A DNA stretch of 64,000 bases from Insolitispirillum peregrinum (GCF_042665255.1 NZ_JBHTCD010000016.1); one strand, 5' to 3'; shown: positions 32,618-42,521, numbered from the stretch's first letter. Program-made: numbers and translations. Notes: generated by a model not told the origin, from the letters alone.

Positions 32618-33922
32618 ATGGGTGACCTTGCTCCTCAGTCCGATGTTGCCTCGCTGTGGCAGGCAACCGCCGGAACGCGCCCCTTGCTGTCTCGCCTGAA
32701 CGGCAATCGCACCTGTGATGTCGCCATCATCGGTGGGGGATACACCGGCCTGTCCACCGCCCGCTCTCTGGCAAAAGCCGGATTGTCGCCGGTGGTGCTG
32801 GACGCCAACCGGATCGGCTGGGGAGCAAGCGGGCGCACGGGCGGGGTGGTGTCCGGCAAATTCCGGGTGCCGTTCCGCGAGATCGCCGCCCGCCATGGGC
32901 TGGACACCGCCCGCGCCATGCACGATCTGGGCATCGACGCCATCGAGCATGTCGGGGAACTGGTCAGCGATTACGGCATTGCCGATGCCGACTATCGCCC
33001 GACCGGCTCTCTACGCTGTGCCTATAACGCCCATACCTTTGCCCAGCTGCAAGCGGAAACCGCCTGGCTGCGCGAAACGATGGGGGACACGGCGGTATCA
33101 ATCCTGTCCGCCGAACAGGTGGCTGCCGAAACCGGTGCCACCGACTTTGTGGGCGGCATGCTGAACACCCATGGCGGGGTGATCCACCCGCTGAATTTCG
33201 TGTTCGGCATTGCCAGGGGCCTGCAAGCCGCTGGCGTTGATATTTTTGAACAAACACCAGTCCTGCGCTTCCGCCGCGACGGCGCAGGCGTGCTGGTGGA
33301 AACCCCCCACGGCACCGTCACCGCCAAACAGGTGGTGATTGCCACCAATTCCTATTCCGACCTGACCACCGCCACCGCTGCGGTCAAAACCTCGATCATC
33401 CCCTTTCGCTCGGCGATGATCGCCACCGAGCCCCTTGCCGGAACAGCGGGGGCGCACCTGTTGCCGACCGGTCGCAGCTATACCGAAACCCGCCGCATGA
33501 TGCGCTGGTTCCGCAAATCCGGCGACCGGCTGCTGTATGGCGGTCGCGGAGCCTTTGGCAAAACGGACTCAGAGTCTGCCTTTACCGCCCTTGAAACCGC
33601 CATGGTGCGCCAGTTCCCCGAGCTGGCGGACGTCAGGATCACCCATCGCTGGTCCGGGCTGGTGGCGATGACCATCGACAGCCTGCCCCATCTGGGGCGG
33701 CTGGACGACCGGGTGGTGTACTCGGTCGGCTATAACGGCACCGGCGTGGCGCTGGCATCCGGTATTGGCCGCCATGTCGCCGCACTGGTCACCGGACAGA
33801 CCCCCGATCTGGGCCTGATCACCGCCTTGCCACTCCAGCGCATCCCGGCCTATGGCCTGCGTGAACCGGCGGTTCGGCTGGTCGCTGGCTGGTACCAGTT
33901 TCTGGATGCCCTCGGGCGGTAA
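32618..33922 (+). CDS. FAD-dependent oxidoreductase, DAO family (gamma-glutamylputrescine oxidase-like)
   Basis: A 434-residue flavoprotein. The dinucleotide site is VAIIGGGYTGLSTARSLAKAG (residues ~35-55), followed by WGASGRTGGVVSGKF. The C-terminal signature VVYSVGYNGTGVALASGIG binds FAD in DadA/PuuB/OrdL-like enzymes. By family it oxidises a secondary or primary amine. Its place within an amine-type importer operon supports amine catabolism, but whether the substrate is gamma-glutamylated is unknown; no glutamylating synthetase is nearby. Confidence 0.9.
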   Translation: MGDLAPQSDVASLWQATAGTRPLLSRLNGNRTCDVAIIGGGYTGLSTARSLAKAGLSPVVLDANRIGWGASGRTGGVVSGKFRVPFREIAARHGLDTARAMHDLGIDAIEHVGELVSDYGIADADYRPTGSLRCAYNAHTFAQLQAETAWLRETMGDTAVSILSAEQVAAETGATDFVGGMLNTHGGVIHPLNFVFGIARGLQAAGVDIFEQTPVLRFRRDGAGVLVETPHGTVTAKQVVIATNSYSDLTTATAAVKTSIIPFRSAMIATEPLAGTAGAHLLPTGRSYTETRRMMRWFRKSGDRLLYGGRGAFGKTDSESAFTALETAMVRQFPELADVRITHRWSGLVAMTIDSLPHLGRLDDRVVYSVGYNGTGVALASGIGRHVAALVTGQTPDLGLITALPLQRIPAYGLREPAVRLVAGWYQFLDALGR

Positions 33923-34070
33923 ATGGGCGGTAACGCCCGGAGACAATCCGGCATTCCCCCCACCAACATCATGTGATCCCGTTCAAAAACAAGGACCCGT
34001 TGCCCATATCATCATCCATGCTGCCCCTCATTCACTCAAGGCCCGACAGGCCGCCAGAAGGAGACTCCTC

Positions 34071-35111
34071 ATGCGCAAGCCCCTTTCTGTTGCGATGCTT
34101 TCCGCTTCCCTTGCCATCCTGACCGTCGCCGCAGCACAGGCCGAGCAGGTTACCTTTGTTTCCCAGGGCGGTGCCTATCAGGAAGCGCAAACCAAGGCCA
34201 TTCTGGAGCCGACAGCCAGGCTGCTGGGCATTACCGTCAATCAGGACAGTGCCCCTGACGCCTGGCCGGTGATCAAGACCCAGACCGCCACCGGAAAACC
34301 GACGTGGGATGTCGTTGACACCCCGACCAAGGACTGCATCCGTGGCGGCGAGCAGGGGATGATCGAAAAGCTCGATTTTTCCCAGATTCCCAACGCCGCC
34401 GACCTGCCGACCAGCTACAAGACGCCCTATTCGGTCGCCTATGAGTTCTATTCGTCGGTGCTGGCCTACAACGCCAAGAAGTACGGCGACAATCCGCCCA
34501 AGACCTGGGCCGATTTCTGGGATGTGAAAAAGTTCCCCGGTACCCGCGCCCTGCGCAACCACCCGCTGGCAACGCTGGAAGCCGCCCTGCTGGCCGATGG
34601 CGTGCCGCCGGACCAGATTTATCCGATGGATGTGGACCGGGCGTTCAAAAAGCTGGAAGAGATCAAACCCTACATCACCACCTGGTGGACCTCGGGCGCC
34701 CAGTCGGCGCAACTGCTGGCCGATGGTGAAGTCGATATGGAAATGGCGTGGAACGGCCGCGTGTCGGCGGTCGCCAAGGAAGGTGCGCCGATCAAGTTCA
34801 CCTACAACGAAGGCATGTTGCAGCATACCTCGCTGTGCATCCTGAAGGGTGCCCCCAACCTGCCAACCGCCATCAAGTTCGTCAATGCCGCCATCAGTGC
34901 AGAGATTCAGGCCAATTTCCCGGCCCACATCGACTATGGCCCGGGCAACCCGCGTGCCTATGAAACCGGCAAGATCAGCCCCGAACGCACCGCTGAAATG
35001 CCCAGCGCCCCGGACAATGCCATGAAGCAGGTTCTGGTGTCGGTGGACTGGTGGAGTTCGTCGGCGGGCGAAGAGGCGATGAAACGCTGGGCCTCGTTCA
35101 TTCAGAAATAA
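34071..35111 (+). CDS. Periplasmic substrate-binding protein of polyamine/amine ABC transporter (PotD-like)
   Basis: A 346-residue protein with a signal peptide (residues 1-24, AQA/EQ cleavage). It contains VTFVSQGGAYQEAQTKAILEP at the N-terminus and FWDVKKFPGTRAL and VDMEMAWNGRVSAV segments, as in PotD/SpuE-type (SBP_bac_8) binding proteins. ATG 34071 has AAGGAG at 34058-34063; the frame upstream is unrelated. A 148-bp gap before it may hold an internal promoter, which would allow the higher expression typical of binding proteins. Confidence 0.92.
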   Translation: MRKPLSVAMLSASLAILTVAAAQAEQVTFVSQGGAYQEAQTKAILEPTARLLGITVNQDSAPDAWPVIKTQTATGKPTWDVVDTPTKDCIRGGEQGMIEKLDFSQIPNAADLPTSYKTPYSVAYEFYSSVLAYNAKKYGDNPPKTWADFWDVKKFPGTRALRNHPLATLEAALLADGVPPDQIYPMDVDRAFKKLEEIKPYITTWWTSGAQSAQLLADGEVDMEMAWNGRVSAVAKEGAPIKFTYNEGMLQHTSLCILKGAPNLPTAIKFVNAAISAEIQANFPAHIDYGPGNPRAYETGKISPERTAEMPSAPDNAMKQVLVSVDWWSSSAGEEAMKRWASFIQK

Positions 35112-35219
35112 CGATCCCTGCGCGTGTCCCTGCCCCGTCGGCGTTGCCTTTCCCCCACCGCACCCTGACGGGGCAGATCTTCTGTTTTTCGGACCCTGTT
35201 GCAGGAAGGGAGGTTCTTT

Positions 35220-36095
35220 ATGGCGATATCATCCGCCGTCGATCCATCGGTGCTGCATGAACGGCGCGAACAGCGCCTGATCCTGATGTTGCTGGCCCCG
35301 GCCTTGCTGGTGGTGATCGGGCTGCTGATCGTGCCGTTGTGCTGGCTGGCCTGGCAGTCCTTCCGTCAGGATGGCGGCTTTACCCTTGCCCACTACGCGC
35401 GGTTTGTGTCGGATGATGTCTATTGGAGAACCTTTCTCCAGACCTTCCGCATTGCCTTTGTGGTGACGGTTGCCACTTTGCTGCTGGCCTATCCGGTGGC
35501 CTATGTTGCCGCCAGTGCCTCGCGCCGGATGAGCATCCTGATTCTGGCAATGGTGATCCTGCCGTTCTGGACCAGCGTGCTGGTGCGGTCCTATGCCTGG
35601 CTGATCCTGCTGCAGCGCCGGGGGCTGGTCAACAGCGCCCTTGATGGCATGGGGTTGATTGATCAGCCGTTGATTCTGGTCAACAACGAACTGGGGACGG
35701 TGATCGCCACCACCCACATCCTGCTGCCGTTCATGGTGTTGCCGCTGTATGCCGCCATGCAGAAAATCCCCGCCGACCTGATGATGGCCGGGTCCAGTCT
35801 GGGCGGGTCTCCGGCCCATGTGTTCTGGCGGGTGTTCCTGCCGCTGTCGCTGCCCGGCGTGCTGGCCGGGACCGTGCTGGTGTTCGTGCTGGCACTGGGC
35901 TTTTACATTACCCCCGAACTGCTCGGCGGTGGCCGGACCTACATGGTGTCGATGCTGGTATCGCGCAACATCGAGCTGTACAGCGAATGGGGGGCGGCCT
36001 CGTCGATCAGTGTGGTGCTGCTGTTGTGCGTGTTCGGCATTTTCCGCCTTGCCAGCATGATCATTCCCTTTGAACGCATCATGGGGGCTCGCTGA
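35220..36095 (+). CDS. ABC transporter permease (PotB-like)
   Basis: A 291-residue permease with six membrane helices. VLVRSYAWLILLQRRGLVN and the EAA-type loop MMAGSSLGGSPAHVFWRVFLPLSLPG are typical of PotB/SpuG. ATG 35220 has GGAGG nearby at 35209-35213. The second permease follows 3 bp after the stop. Confidence 0.92.
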   Translation: MAISSAVDPSVLHERREQRLILMLLAPALLVVIGLLIVPLCWLAWQSFRQDGGFTLAHYARFVSDDVYWRTFLQTFRIAFVVTVATLLLAYPVAYVAASASRRMSILILAMVILPFWTSVLVRSYAWLILLQRRGLVNSALDGMGLIDQPLILVNNELGTVIATTHILLPFMVLPLYAAMQKIPADLMMAGSSLGGSPAHVFWRVFLPLSLPGVLAGTVLVFVLALGFYITPELLGGGRTYMVSMLVSRNIELYSEWGAASSISVVLLLCVFGIFRLASMIIPFERIMGAR

Positions 36096-36098
36096 TCC

Positions 36099-36902
36099 AT
36101 GAAACCATCCAAACTGATCCTGAACGGCACCGTTGGCCTGATCCTGCTGTGGCTGATCATTCCGGTGGTCATCGTGATGCCGATGTCGTTTTCCAGCGCC
36201 CGCTTCCTCAGCTTTCCGCCGCCGTCGTGGTCCACCCGCTGGTACGAAGCCTATCTTGCCAGCGCGGCATGGATGGACGCCACCAAGGTCAGCCTGACGC
36301 TGGCCGTCCTCAGTGCCGCGATTGCCACCGTGCTGGGCACCGCCGCCGCCTATGCCCTCAACCTCAGCGGCTCAAAGCTGGTGCGCAACCTGCAAGTCCT
36401 GCTGTTCCTGCCGGTGGTGGTGCCGATCATCATCACCGCCGTCGGGGTGTTCGTGGTCTATGCCAACATCGGCCTGCTGGCCACCATGACCGGGCTGGTG
36501 CTGGCCAACGTGATGCTCGGCCTGCCCTATGTGGTGACGTCGGTGCTGGTCGGCCTGCGCAAGTTTGATCCGGCGCAGGAAATGGTCTCGCGCAGTCTGG
36601 GCATGAACCGCCTGCGCACCTTCTTTATCGTCGTGCTGCCGCAAATCCGCCCCAGCGTCATTTCCGGCCTGCTGTTTGCCTTCATCTCGGCCCTTGATGA
36701 AACGGTGGTGGCGCTGTTCATCTCCGGCGGCGAGAACCAGACCCTGACCAAGCGGATGTTCACCGCCCTGCGCGATGAAATCGACCCGACCATTGCTGCC
36801 ATCAGCACCTTGCTGACCGCCACCTCGTTCCTGGTGGTGATGCTGGTCGCGCTCAGTGCCCGCAACGACAACGCGCGGGTGGTCGCCGATGATGACGCCT
36901 GA
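36099..36902 (+). CDS. ABC transporter permease (PotC-like)
   Basis: A 267-residue permease with six helices. LPVVVPIIITAVGVFVVYANIG and the loop EMVSRSLGMNRLRTFFIVVLPQIRPS are typical of PotC/SpuH, and SALDETVVALFISGG completes the family pattern. It is coupled with the upstream permease (3-bp gap) and overlaps the GMC oxidoreductase start by 11-14 bp, so the oxidase is translationally tied to the importer. Confidence 0.92.
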   Translation: MKPSKLILNGTVGLILLWLIIPVVIVMPMSFSSARFLSFPPPSWSTRWYEAYLASAAWMDATKVSLTLAVLSAAIATVLGTAAAYALNLSGSKLVRNLQVLLFLPVVVPIIITAVGVFVVYANIGLLATMTGLVLANVMLGLPYVVTSVLVGLRKFDPAQEMVSRSLGMNRLRTFFIVVLPQIRPSVISGLLFAFISALDETVVALFISGGENQTLTKRMFTALRDEIDPTIAAISTLLTATSFLVVMLVALSARNDNARVVADDDA

Positions 36903-38607
36903 GAGACTGGACACCGACGTTCTGGTGCTGGGGGGGGGCTCGGCGGGCTGCGTGCTGGCCGCCCGCCTGTCCGAAGACAGCCAACGCCACGTCCTGCTGG
37001 TCGAAGCCGGGCGCGACATCAGCCCCGAAACCGTCCCTGATGCGGTGAAGGCACGCTATCCCGGACGGGCCTACCTCGATACCCGCAACATCTGGGCGTC
37101 GTTGCAGGCGCTAATGGGGATGGGGCACAGTGACCGCCCCCGCCCGTCACGCCGCTACGAACAGGCCCGCCTGCTGGGCGGCGGCTCGGCGATCAACGCC
37201 CTGATGGCCAATCGCGGCGCGCCCGCCGACTATGACGAGTGGCAGGCGCTGGGAGCCGACGGCTGGAGCTGGCAGGACTGCCTGCCGGTGTTCCGGGCGC
37301 TGGAAAGCGACCGCGACATCAACGACGGCTTTCACGGACAGGATGGCCCGATTGTTGTCCGCCGCACCCCCGACCATGCCCTGTCGCCGTTTGTTCAGCG
37401 GGTGATGGAAACCCTCGACCGCAGCGGCCATCCGATTGGCAAGGACCAGAACGGCGCGTGGCAGGACGGCACCTATCGCGGGGTGGTGGCGATCAGTGAC
37501 CACGGCACACGGCAACCGACCTCGCTGGCCTACCTGACGCCTGCGGTGCGCCAGCGCCGCAACCTGCGTCTGCTGACCGACCACCAAGCCCTGACGCTGG
37601 TGTTTGACGGCAAACGCTGCACCGGAGCCCGCCTGCTGACCCCCGACGGGCGCACAATCACCGTTCATGCCCGCACGGTGATCCTGTCTGCCGGCGCCAT
37701 CCATTCCCCTGCCCTGCTGTTGCGCTCCGGGGTTGGTGATCCAACCGGGCTGGCGGCGCTGGGGATCACCCCGGTTCATGCCCTGCCCGCCGTTGGCCGC
37801 AACCTGATGGAACATCCCTCGATCGCCGTTGCGGCCTGGTTGCCGCCTGCCGCCCGCGTCCGCGACCTTGACGAGCACCACGAACAGGCCATCTGGCGCT
37901 TTTCCTCCGGCATGCCGGGGGCTCCGACGGGTGACATGCACGGCGCCATCCTGTCGCGCGCCGGATGGCATTCGGTCGGCCAGCGCACTGGCAGCCTGTT
38001 TTTCTGGGTCAACAAGTCCTGGTCCCGTGGGGCCGTGCAGTTGACCAGCAGCGAGGCAACCGATGCCCCCGCCGTCGATTTCCGCATGCTCAGCGACGAA
38101 CGCGACCTGCAACGCCTGAAGCTGGCGGTGCGGATGGGGGCCGAAACCCTGCTGCACGACCACATGCGCGGCTTTTGCGATGCGGCATTCCCGGCCAGCT
38201 ATACCCCGCGTGTGTCGCGCATTGCCGTGCCGGGACGGTGGAATGCCCTCCAGCGCGGGACGTTGTCGGTGATGCTCGATCTGGCCGGGCCGCTGCGTCC
38301 GGCGCTGATCCATACGGTGGTCACGCTGGGGACCACCCTGCGCGGCCTGCTGGACGACGACGCCCGCCTGACCGACTTTGTGCGCCAGAACGTCGGCGGC
38401 ACATGGCACCCGTCCGGCACCTGTCGCATGGGGCATGCCGATGACCCCGCTGCCGTCACCTCGGCCACCGGCTGCGTCCATGGTGTGGACGGCCTGCGGG
38501 TTGCCGATGCCTCGTTGATGCCGTCGATCCCCTGCGCCAACACCAACATGCCGACCCTGATGATCGCCGAACGGATTGCCGCCTTTGTCCGCGCAGGCCA
38601 GAACTGA
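36889..38607 (+). CDS. GMC-family FAD oxidoreductase (choline/alcohol dehydrogenase-like)
   Basis: A 572-residue flavoprotein. Seen are DVLVLGGGSAGCVLAARLSED (FAD site, residues ~9-29), LLGGGSAINALMANRG (GMC signature 1), ILSAGAIHSPALLLRSGVG (signature 2), and the C-terminal GGTWHPSGTCRMG with the catalytic His, then ADASLMPSIPCANTNMPTLMIAER. By family it oxidises a primary alcohol. It sits in an importer operon and shares its start region with the permease. Two in-frame ATGs, 36889 and 36892, are possible. Confidence 0.93.
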   Translation: MMTPERLDTDVLVLGGGSAGCVLAARLSEDSQRHVLLVEAGRDISPETVPDAVKARYPGRAYLDTRNIWASLQALMGMGHSDRPRPSRRYEQARLLGGGSAINALMANRGAPADYDEWQALGADGWSWQDCLPVFRALESDRDINDGFHGQDGPIVVRRTPDHALSPFVQRVMETLDRSGHPIGKDQNGAWQDGTYRGVVAISDHGTRQPTSLAYLTPAVRQRRNLRLLTDHQALTLVFDGKRCTGARLLTPDGRTITVHARTVILSAGAIHSPALLLRSGVGDPTGLAALGITPVHALPAVGRNLMEHPSIAVAAWLPPAARVRDLDEHHEQAIWRFSSGMPGAPTGDMHGAILSRAGWHSVGQRTGSLFFWVNKSWSRGAVQLTSSEATDAPAVDFRMLSDERDLQRLKLAVRMGAETLLHDHMRGFCDAAFPASYTPRVSRIAVPGRWNALQRGTLSVMLDLAGPLRPALIHTVVTLGTTLRGLLDDDARLTDFVRQNVGGTWHPSGTCRMGHADDPAAVTSATGCVHGVDGLRVADASLMPSIPCANTNMPTLMIAERIAAFVRAGQN

Positions 38608-38624
38608 ACAGGACCAGTCCCCCC

Positions 38625-38990
38625 ATGAGCCACATCATCCCGTTCACCATCACCGCCCCCGGCGAGCCGCGTCTGTCGCACGCCCTGCCCGAGCGCCTGA
38701 TTGACGGCAATCCGCAGTACAAGACATGGGAGATGGACAGCGTCGATGGCGACCGCATCCGCGCCGGTCTGTGGGAAGCCACCCCCGGCACCACCCTCTC
38801 CATCAAGGGCACTACCTGGGAGTTCTGTGTGATCCTGTCCGGGCTGGTCGAGATCACCGAAGACGGCGGCCCCAGCCACCGCTTTCAGGCCGGTGACAGC
38901 TTTACCCTGCGTCCGGGCTTTGTCGGCCAGTGGAAAACCATCGAAACCGTGCGCAAGCTGTGGGTGATCGTGTCCAATCCGGCGGCGTGA
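38625..38990 (+). CDS. Cupin-domain protein (DUF861/RmlC-like)
   Basis: A 121-residue single-domain cupin. The WEFCVILSGLVEITEDGG and FQAGDSFTLRPGFVGQWKTIETVRKLWV segments form the two cupin boxes of the DUF861/EutQ-like group. The canonical HxH pair of motif 1 is not obvious, so metal binding is doubtful. It is 17 bp after the GMC gene and the last gene of the presumed operon. It may bind or sense an intermediate; the role is unknown. Confidence 0.85.
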   Translation: MSHIIPFTITAPGEPRLSHALPERLIDGNPQYKTWEMDSVDGDRIRAGLWEATPGTTLSIKGTTWEFCVILSGLVEITEDGGPSHRFQAGDSFTLRPGFVGQWKTIETVRKLWVIVSNPAA

Positions 38991-39069
38991 TCGGGCACGG
39001 GGGCTTGCGCGGGGAGGCAAAGAAGTCCCACATAGCCGGGTTCCCGTCCCCCAGGCAGCAGAGCCCCCC

Positions 39070-39981
39070 ATGCCCCCACCGCTTCCGTCTCACGGCTCGA
39101 TGAATGATCTCGCCGCCTTCATCGCCATCGCCCGCGAGGCCAGCTTTACCCGTGCCGCCAACAAGCTGGGGGTCACGCCGTCAGCCCTCAGCCACACCAT
39201 GCGCGGGCTGGAGGAACGGCTGGGCATTCGCCTGCTGACCCGCACCACCCGCAAGGTCGCCCCCACCGCCGCCGGCGAGCGGCTGTTGCAGAGCATCGGG
39301 CCGTTGTTCGATGAAATTGATGTGCAGGTTACAGCCCTCGGCGACCTGCGCGACCGCCCCGCCGGGATTGTGCGGCTGACCTGCACCGACCACGCCAGCC
39401 AATATGTTTTGCATGATCGCCTGATGGCCTTTTTGCGCCGCTATCCCGATATCAAGGTGGAAATCTGCCTCGATTACGGCCTGACCGATATTGTCGGCGA
39501 GCGCATTGATGCCGGAGTCCGGTCGGGCGATATGGTCAGCCGCGACATGATCGCCAGCCGCATCGGCCCCGACTGGCGCTTTGCGCTGGTCGGCAGCCCG
39601 GACTATTTCAGCCGCCATGCGCCCCCCGAAACCCCCTATGACCTCGCCCGCCACAACTGCGCCTGCCTGCGCTTTACCACTGGCGGCGGCCTGTGGGCGT
39701 GGGAATTTCAGGACGATCAGGGCAAGATTTTCACCGTGCGGGTCGATGGTCAGTTGATCTGCAACAGCATCATGCCGGGCTTGCAGACCGCACTGGATGG
39801 CCTGTGTCTGGCCTATCTGCCCGAAGACATGGCCCGCCCGCACATCGCCAGCGGTGCCCTGATCGAAGTGCTGGAGCCGTGGAGCCTGCGCTGCCTCGGC
39901 CTGCACCTGTTTTACCCCCACCGCCGCCAGCCGACACCGGCCTTTACGGCGTTGCTGGAGGCGTTGCGCTATCGGGAGTGA
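39070..39981 (+). CDS. LysR-type transcriptional regulator
   Basis: A 303-residue regulator of the CrgA/AaeR-like subgroup. The helix-turn-helix is SFTRAANKLGVTPSALSHTMRGLEERLG (residues ~25-52), and a ligand domain follows. It is co-directional with and 79 bp after the cupin, so it closes the cluster that begins with a divergent LysR gene at 29516. Either or both could control it. MNDLAAF (ATG 39100) is an alternative start. Confidence 0.9.
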   Translation: MPPPLPSHGSMNDLAAFIAIAREASFTRAANKLGVTPSALSHTMRGLEERLGIRLLTRTTRKVAPTAAGERLLQSIGPLFDEIDVQVTALGDLRDRPAGIVRLTCTDHASQYVLHDRLMAFLRRYPDIKVEICLDYGLTDIVGERIDAGVRSGDMVSRDMIASRIGPDWRFALVGSPDYFSRHAPPETPYDLARHNCACLRFTTGGGLWAWEFQDDQGKIFTVRVDGQLICNSIMPGLQTALDGLCLAYLPEDMARPHIASGALIEVLEPWSLRCLGLHLFYPHRRQPTPAFTALLEALRYRE

Positions 39982-39992
39982 GGGGGCAAAAT

Positions 39993-40020
39993 GCCCCTTC
40001 CCCACAACAGGGGAAGGGGC
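39993..40020. terminator. Bidirectional terminator between LysR and TonB receptor
   Basis: GCCCCTTCCCC and GGGGAAGGGGC form a perfect 11-bp stem with a 6-nt loop between two convergent genes. Confidence 0.75.
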
Positions 40021-40029
40021 AGAGCCTCA

Positions 40030-42474
40030 TCAGAAATCCACCGCCGTGGACAGCATGAAGGTTCGCGGCGAGTTCAGCGTCACATAGCCGTCCGAGAAGC
40101 TGCCGACCCAATAGTTGCTGTCCATCAGGTTGGTCACGCTGGCCCGTACCGCCACATCGCGGCCCTGAATGTCGAGCATGTAGCGGGCGCCGAGGTCAAA
40201 CCGCCACCAGTCGGGGATTTCCAGAGTGTTGGCAGAATTGACGTACTGTGCCCCGGTATAGACCGCCCGGCCATCGACGGTCAGGCCCTTGATCCACGGC
40301 AAATCCCATTCAACGCCGACGTTGCCCTGCCAGTGCGGCGTGCCATAGGCTTCGTTGCCGTCATACTGGCCGCTGGCGGTCTTGCTCAGTTCGCTGCGCA
40401 TGTAGGTCACACCGCCCAGCGCCCGCACCCCCGGCGTCAATTCCCCGAATACGTTCCATTCAAGCCCCTTGTTGGTCTGTTCGGCTTCGCTGACCACATG
40501 GGTGGTCCAGTTGGTGCTCAGGCTGGGTTTGGTGATGTGAAAGGCGCTGAGGGTATTGGTGATCTTGCCCGCGTCCCACTTCACCCCCAGTTCCTTCTGC
40601 TTGGTCCGGTGCGGGGCAAACACCTGACCATAGTTGCTGGCCGAGCTATCGGTAACGCGGCCCCCCTGCGTCAGGCCTTCGATATAGTTGCCATACAGCG
40701 ACACATTGGCGGCAAAGGGCTTCAGCACCACCCCGACCGCTGGCGTAAAGGCGTCGTCATCATAGCCGCTGGCATAGACGCCGGTATTGTCGGTATAGGT
40801 CTTGTTGTTGATCGACTGCTGCCGCCCGCCCAGCGTCAGCGCCACCCGGTCATCGAGGAACGACAGCGTATCGGCCAGCGCCAGACTGTTGAACTGGTTG
40901 TCCTGATAGCGCACCGGCGCATTCGGACGGCCCGGGAAATAAGGCGATCCCGAGCTGTAGATGCTGGTCACGCCGTTGACCCACTTCAGGGTATAGCTCT
41001 TGTCTTCTTCTTCGCTCAGGCTGTTGATCCCTGCCACCACCTCGTGCTTGACCGGCCCGGTGGTAAACCGCCCGCGTACCCCGGCTTCGGCGGTGGTGGT
41101 GTGGATCACCCCGTTCTGATTGACCATCTTCAGGTCGGCAATCCCCGAGGTGGTGGTCGAAATCGCCTGGGTCGAGGTGATCAACCCGGAATATTCGCTG
41201 GTTTTGCCACCAACAGCGGCGTAGACAGTCACCGCTTTGGTCAAGTCGTATTCGGCCCGCAGTTGGCCGCCCAGACTTTCCTGCTCGCCCTTCAGGCCCT
41301 GAAACAGGTTGGTGCTGGCATCGGGGGCCGGCAGGACGCTGGTGGCAAACCCGGCCATCATCGGGCTGCCGCCACTGTTGGTTTCCTGCGTGCTGAAGGC
41401 GTCCAACGTCACCCGCAGGTCATCCCCCCGGTAATCAACCGCCGCCGAGCCGAGAATCCGTTCCTTTGACTGGCCATCCAGTTCGGTATCGCCGGTGCGA
41501 TACACGCCATTCAGGCGCACCCCCACCCGGTTGTCGGTGCCAAAGCGCCGACCGACATCCACATGCGTCCCCACCTGCCCCGCCGAGGCATAGTCTGCGG
41601 CGATGCGGGTCAGCGGTTCGTCACCGGCCCGTTTGGGCACCAGATTGACCGTCCCGCCCACGCCGCCGCTGGGCGCAATCCCGGCCAGCAGCGCATTTGG
41701 GCCTTTCAGGACTTCGACCCGCTCAAGAAACTCGACCGGCACATGGCCGTCCGGCACCATCCCGTACAGCCCGTTAAAGGCCAGTTCATCGGATTCAACG
41801 CCAAAGCCGCGAATGGTAAAGTTTTCCATCGCGTGGCCGTCAGAGGTGGTAAAGCGCACCGACGGATCGTTCTGCAAGACATCGGCCACCGTGCGCGCCT
41901 GCTGGTTTTCCATCAGGTCAGTGGTGTAGGCGGTGGTGTTGAACGGCGTATCCATCACATCGCGGTTGCCCAGCAGGCCGACCTTGCTGCCGCGCGCCAC
42001 CTGCCCCCCGGCATAGGCTTCGGGCAGGGTGCCGATCCCGGCCTGTGTCGGGGCTCCCTGCGCCTCGACATGCACCGGGTCGAGTTGCATCGTGTCCTGC
42101 GCTCCGCTGGCCGTCTTGCTCAGGCTGACGGTATCACTGTCGGTAAAGCGATAGCTGATCCCGCTACCGTTCAGCAGGCGGTTCAGGGCATCCTGCGCCG
42201 TAAACGTCCCGTTGACCTCGGCGCTGCGCAGTCCGTCAACCAGACTGCTGTCATAAAACACCCGCACCCCGGTCAGGCGGGCAAAGGTCAAAATGGCACC
42301 GTTCAGGTCCTGGGCCGGAATGGCAAAACCGAACGCCTGAGCGCTGGCGGCCGGTTGCTGGGCAAGGGCGTGGGTCGATTGCCCAGCGTCAGCAAGCAGT
42401 AAAGCACTGGTCAGCAAGGCCAGCAGGCTGGTCGAGCGGCGCAGGCGGGTGGTGGTCTGGTAATCCCCCATCAT
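40030..42474 (-). CDS. TonB-dependent siderophore receptor with STN signalling domain (FpvA/PupB type)
   Basis: An 814-residue outer-membrane transducer. After the signal peptide (about residues 1-38, ALAQQ) comes a secretin/TonB N-terminal (STN) domain, residues ~50-125 (FAIPAQDLNGAILTFARLTG through LNRLLNGSGISYRF). The plug follows (VADVLQNDPSVRFTTSDG, FTIRGFG), then a barrel ending in FMLSTAVDF. The STN domain signals to a FecR-like protein, and matching FecI- and FecR-type genes are divergent next door. ATG 42471 is equally possible. A Fur-box match lies upstream. Confidence 0.93.
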   Translation of the reverse strand: MMGDYQTTTRLRRSTSLLALLTSALLLADAGQSTHALAQQPAASAQAFGFAIPAQDLNGAILTFARLTGVRVFYDSSLVDGLRSAEVNGTFTAQDALNRLLNGSGISYRFTDSDTVSLSKTASGAQDTMQLDPVHVEAQGAPTQAGIGTLPEAYAGGQVARGSKVGLLGNRDVMDTPFNTTAYTTDLMENQQARTVADVLQNDPSVRFTTSDGHAMENFTIRGFGVESDELAFNGLYGMVPDGHVPVEFLERVEVLKGPNALLAGIAPSGGVGGTVNLVPKRAGDEPLTRIAADYASAGQVGTHVDVGRRFGTDNRVGVRLNGVYRTGDTELDGQSKERILGSAAVDYRGDDLRVTLDAFSTQETNSGGSPMMAGFATSVLPAPDASTNLFQGLKGEQESLGGQLRAEYDLTKAVTVYAAVGGKTSEYSGLITSTQAISTTTSGIADLKMVNQNGVIHTTTAEAGVRGRFTTGPVKHEVVAGINSLSEEEDKSYTLKWVNGVTSIYSSGSPYFPGRPNAPVRYQDNQFNSLALADTLSFLDDRVALTLGGRQQSINNKTYTDNTGVYASGYDDDAFTPAVGVVLKPFAANVSLYGNYIEGLTQGGRVTDSSASNYGQVFAPHRTKQKELGVKWDAGKITNTLSAFHITKPSLSTNWTTHVVSEAEQTNKGLEWNVFGELTPGVRALGGVTYMRSELSKTASGQYDGNEAYGTPHWQGNVGVEWDLPWIKGLTVDGRAVYTGAQYVNSANTLEIPDWWRFDLGARYMLDIQGRDVAVRASVTNLMDSNYWVGSFSDGYVTLNSPRTFMLSTAVDF

Positions 42475-42502
42475 GATCTGTCGTCTTCCCCGGCTAGAGT
42501 GT

Positions 42503-42521
42503 GATAATGGAAATCATTTGC
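42503..42521. promoter_or_regulatory. Fur box upstream of STN-type receptor
   Basis: GATAATGGAAATCATTTGC matches the 19-bp Fur consensus at about 15 positions and lies 29 bp before the receptor start. Confidence 0.7.
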
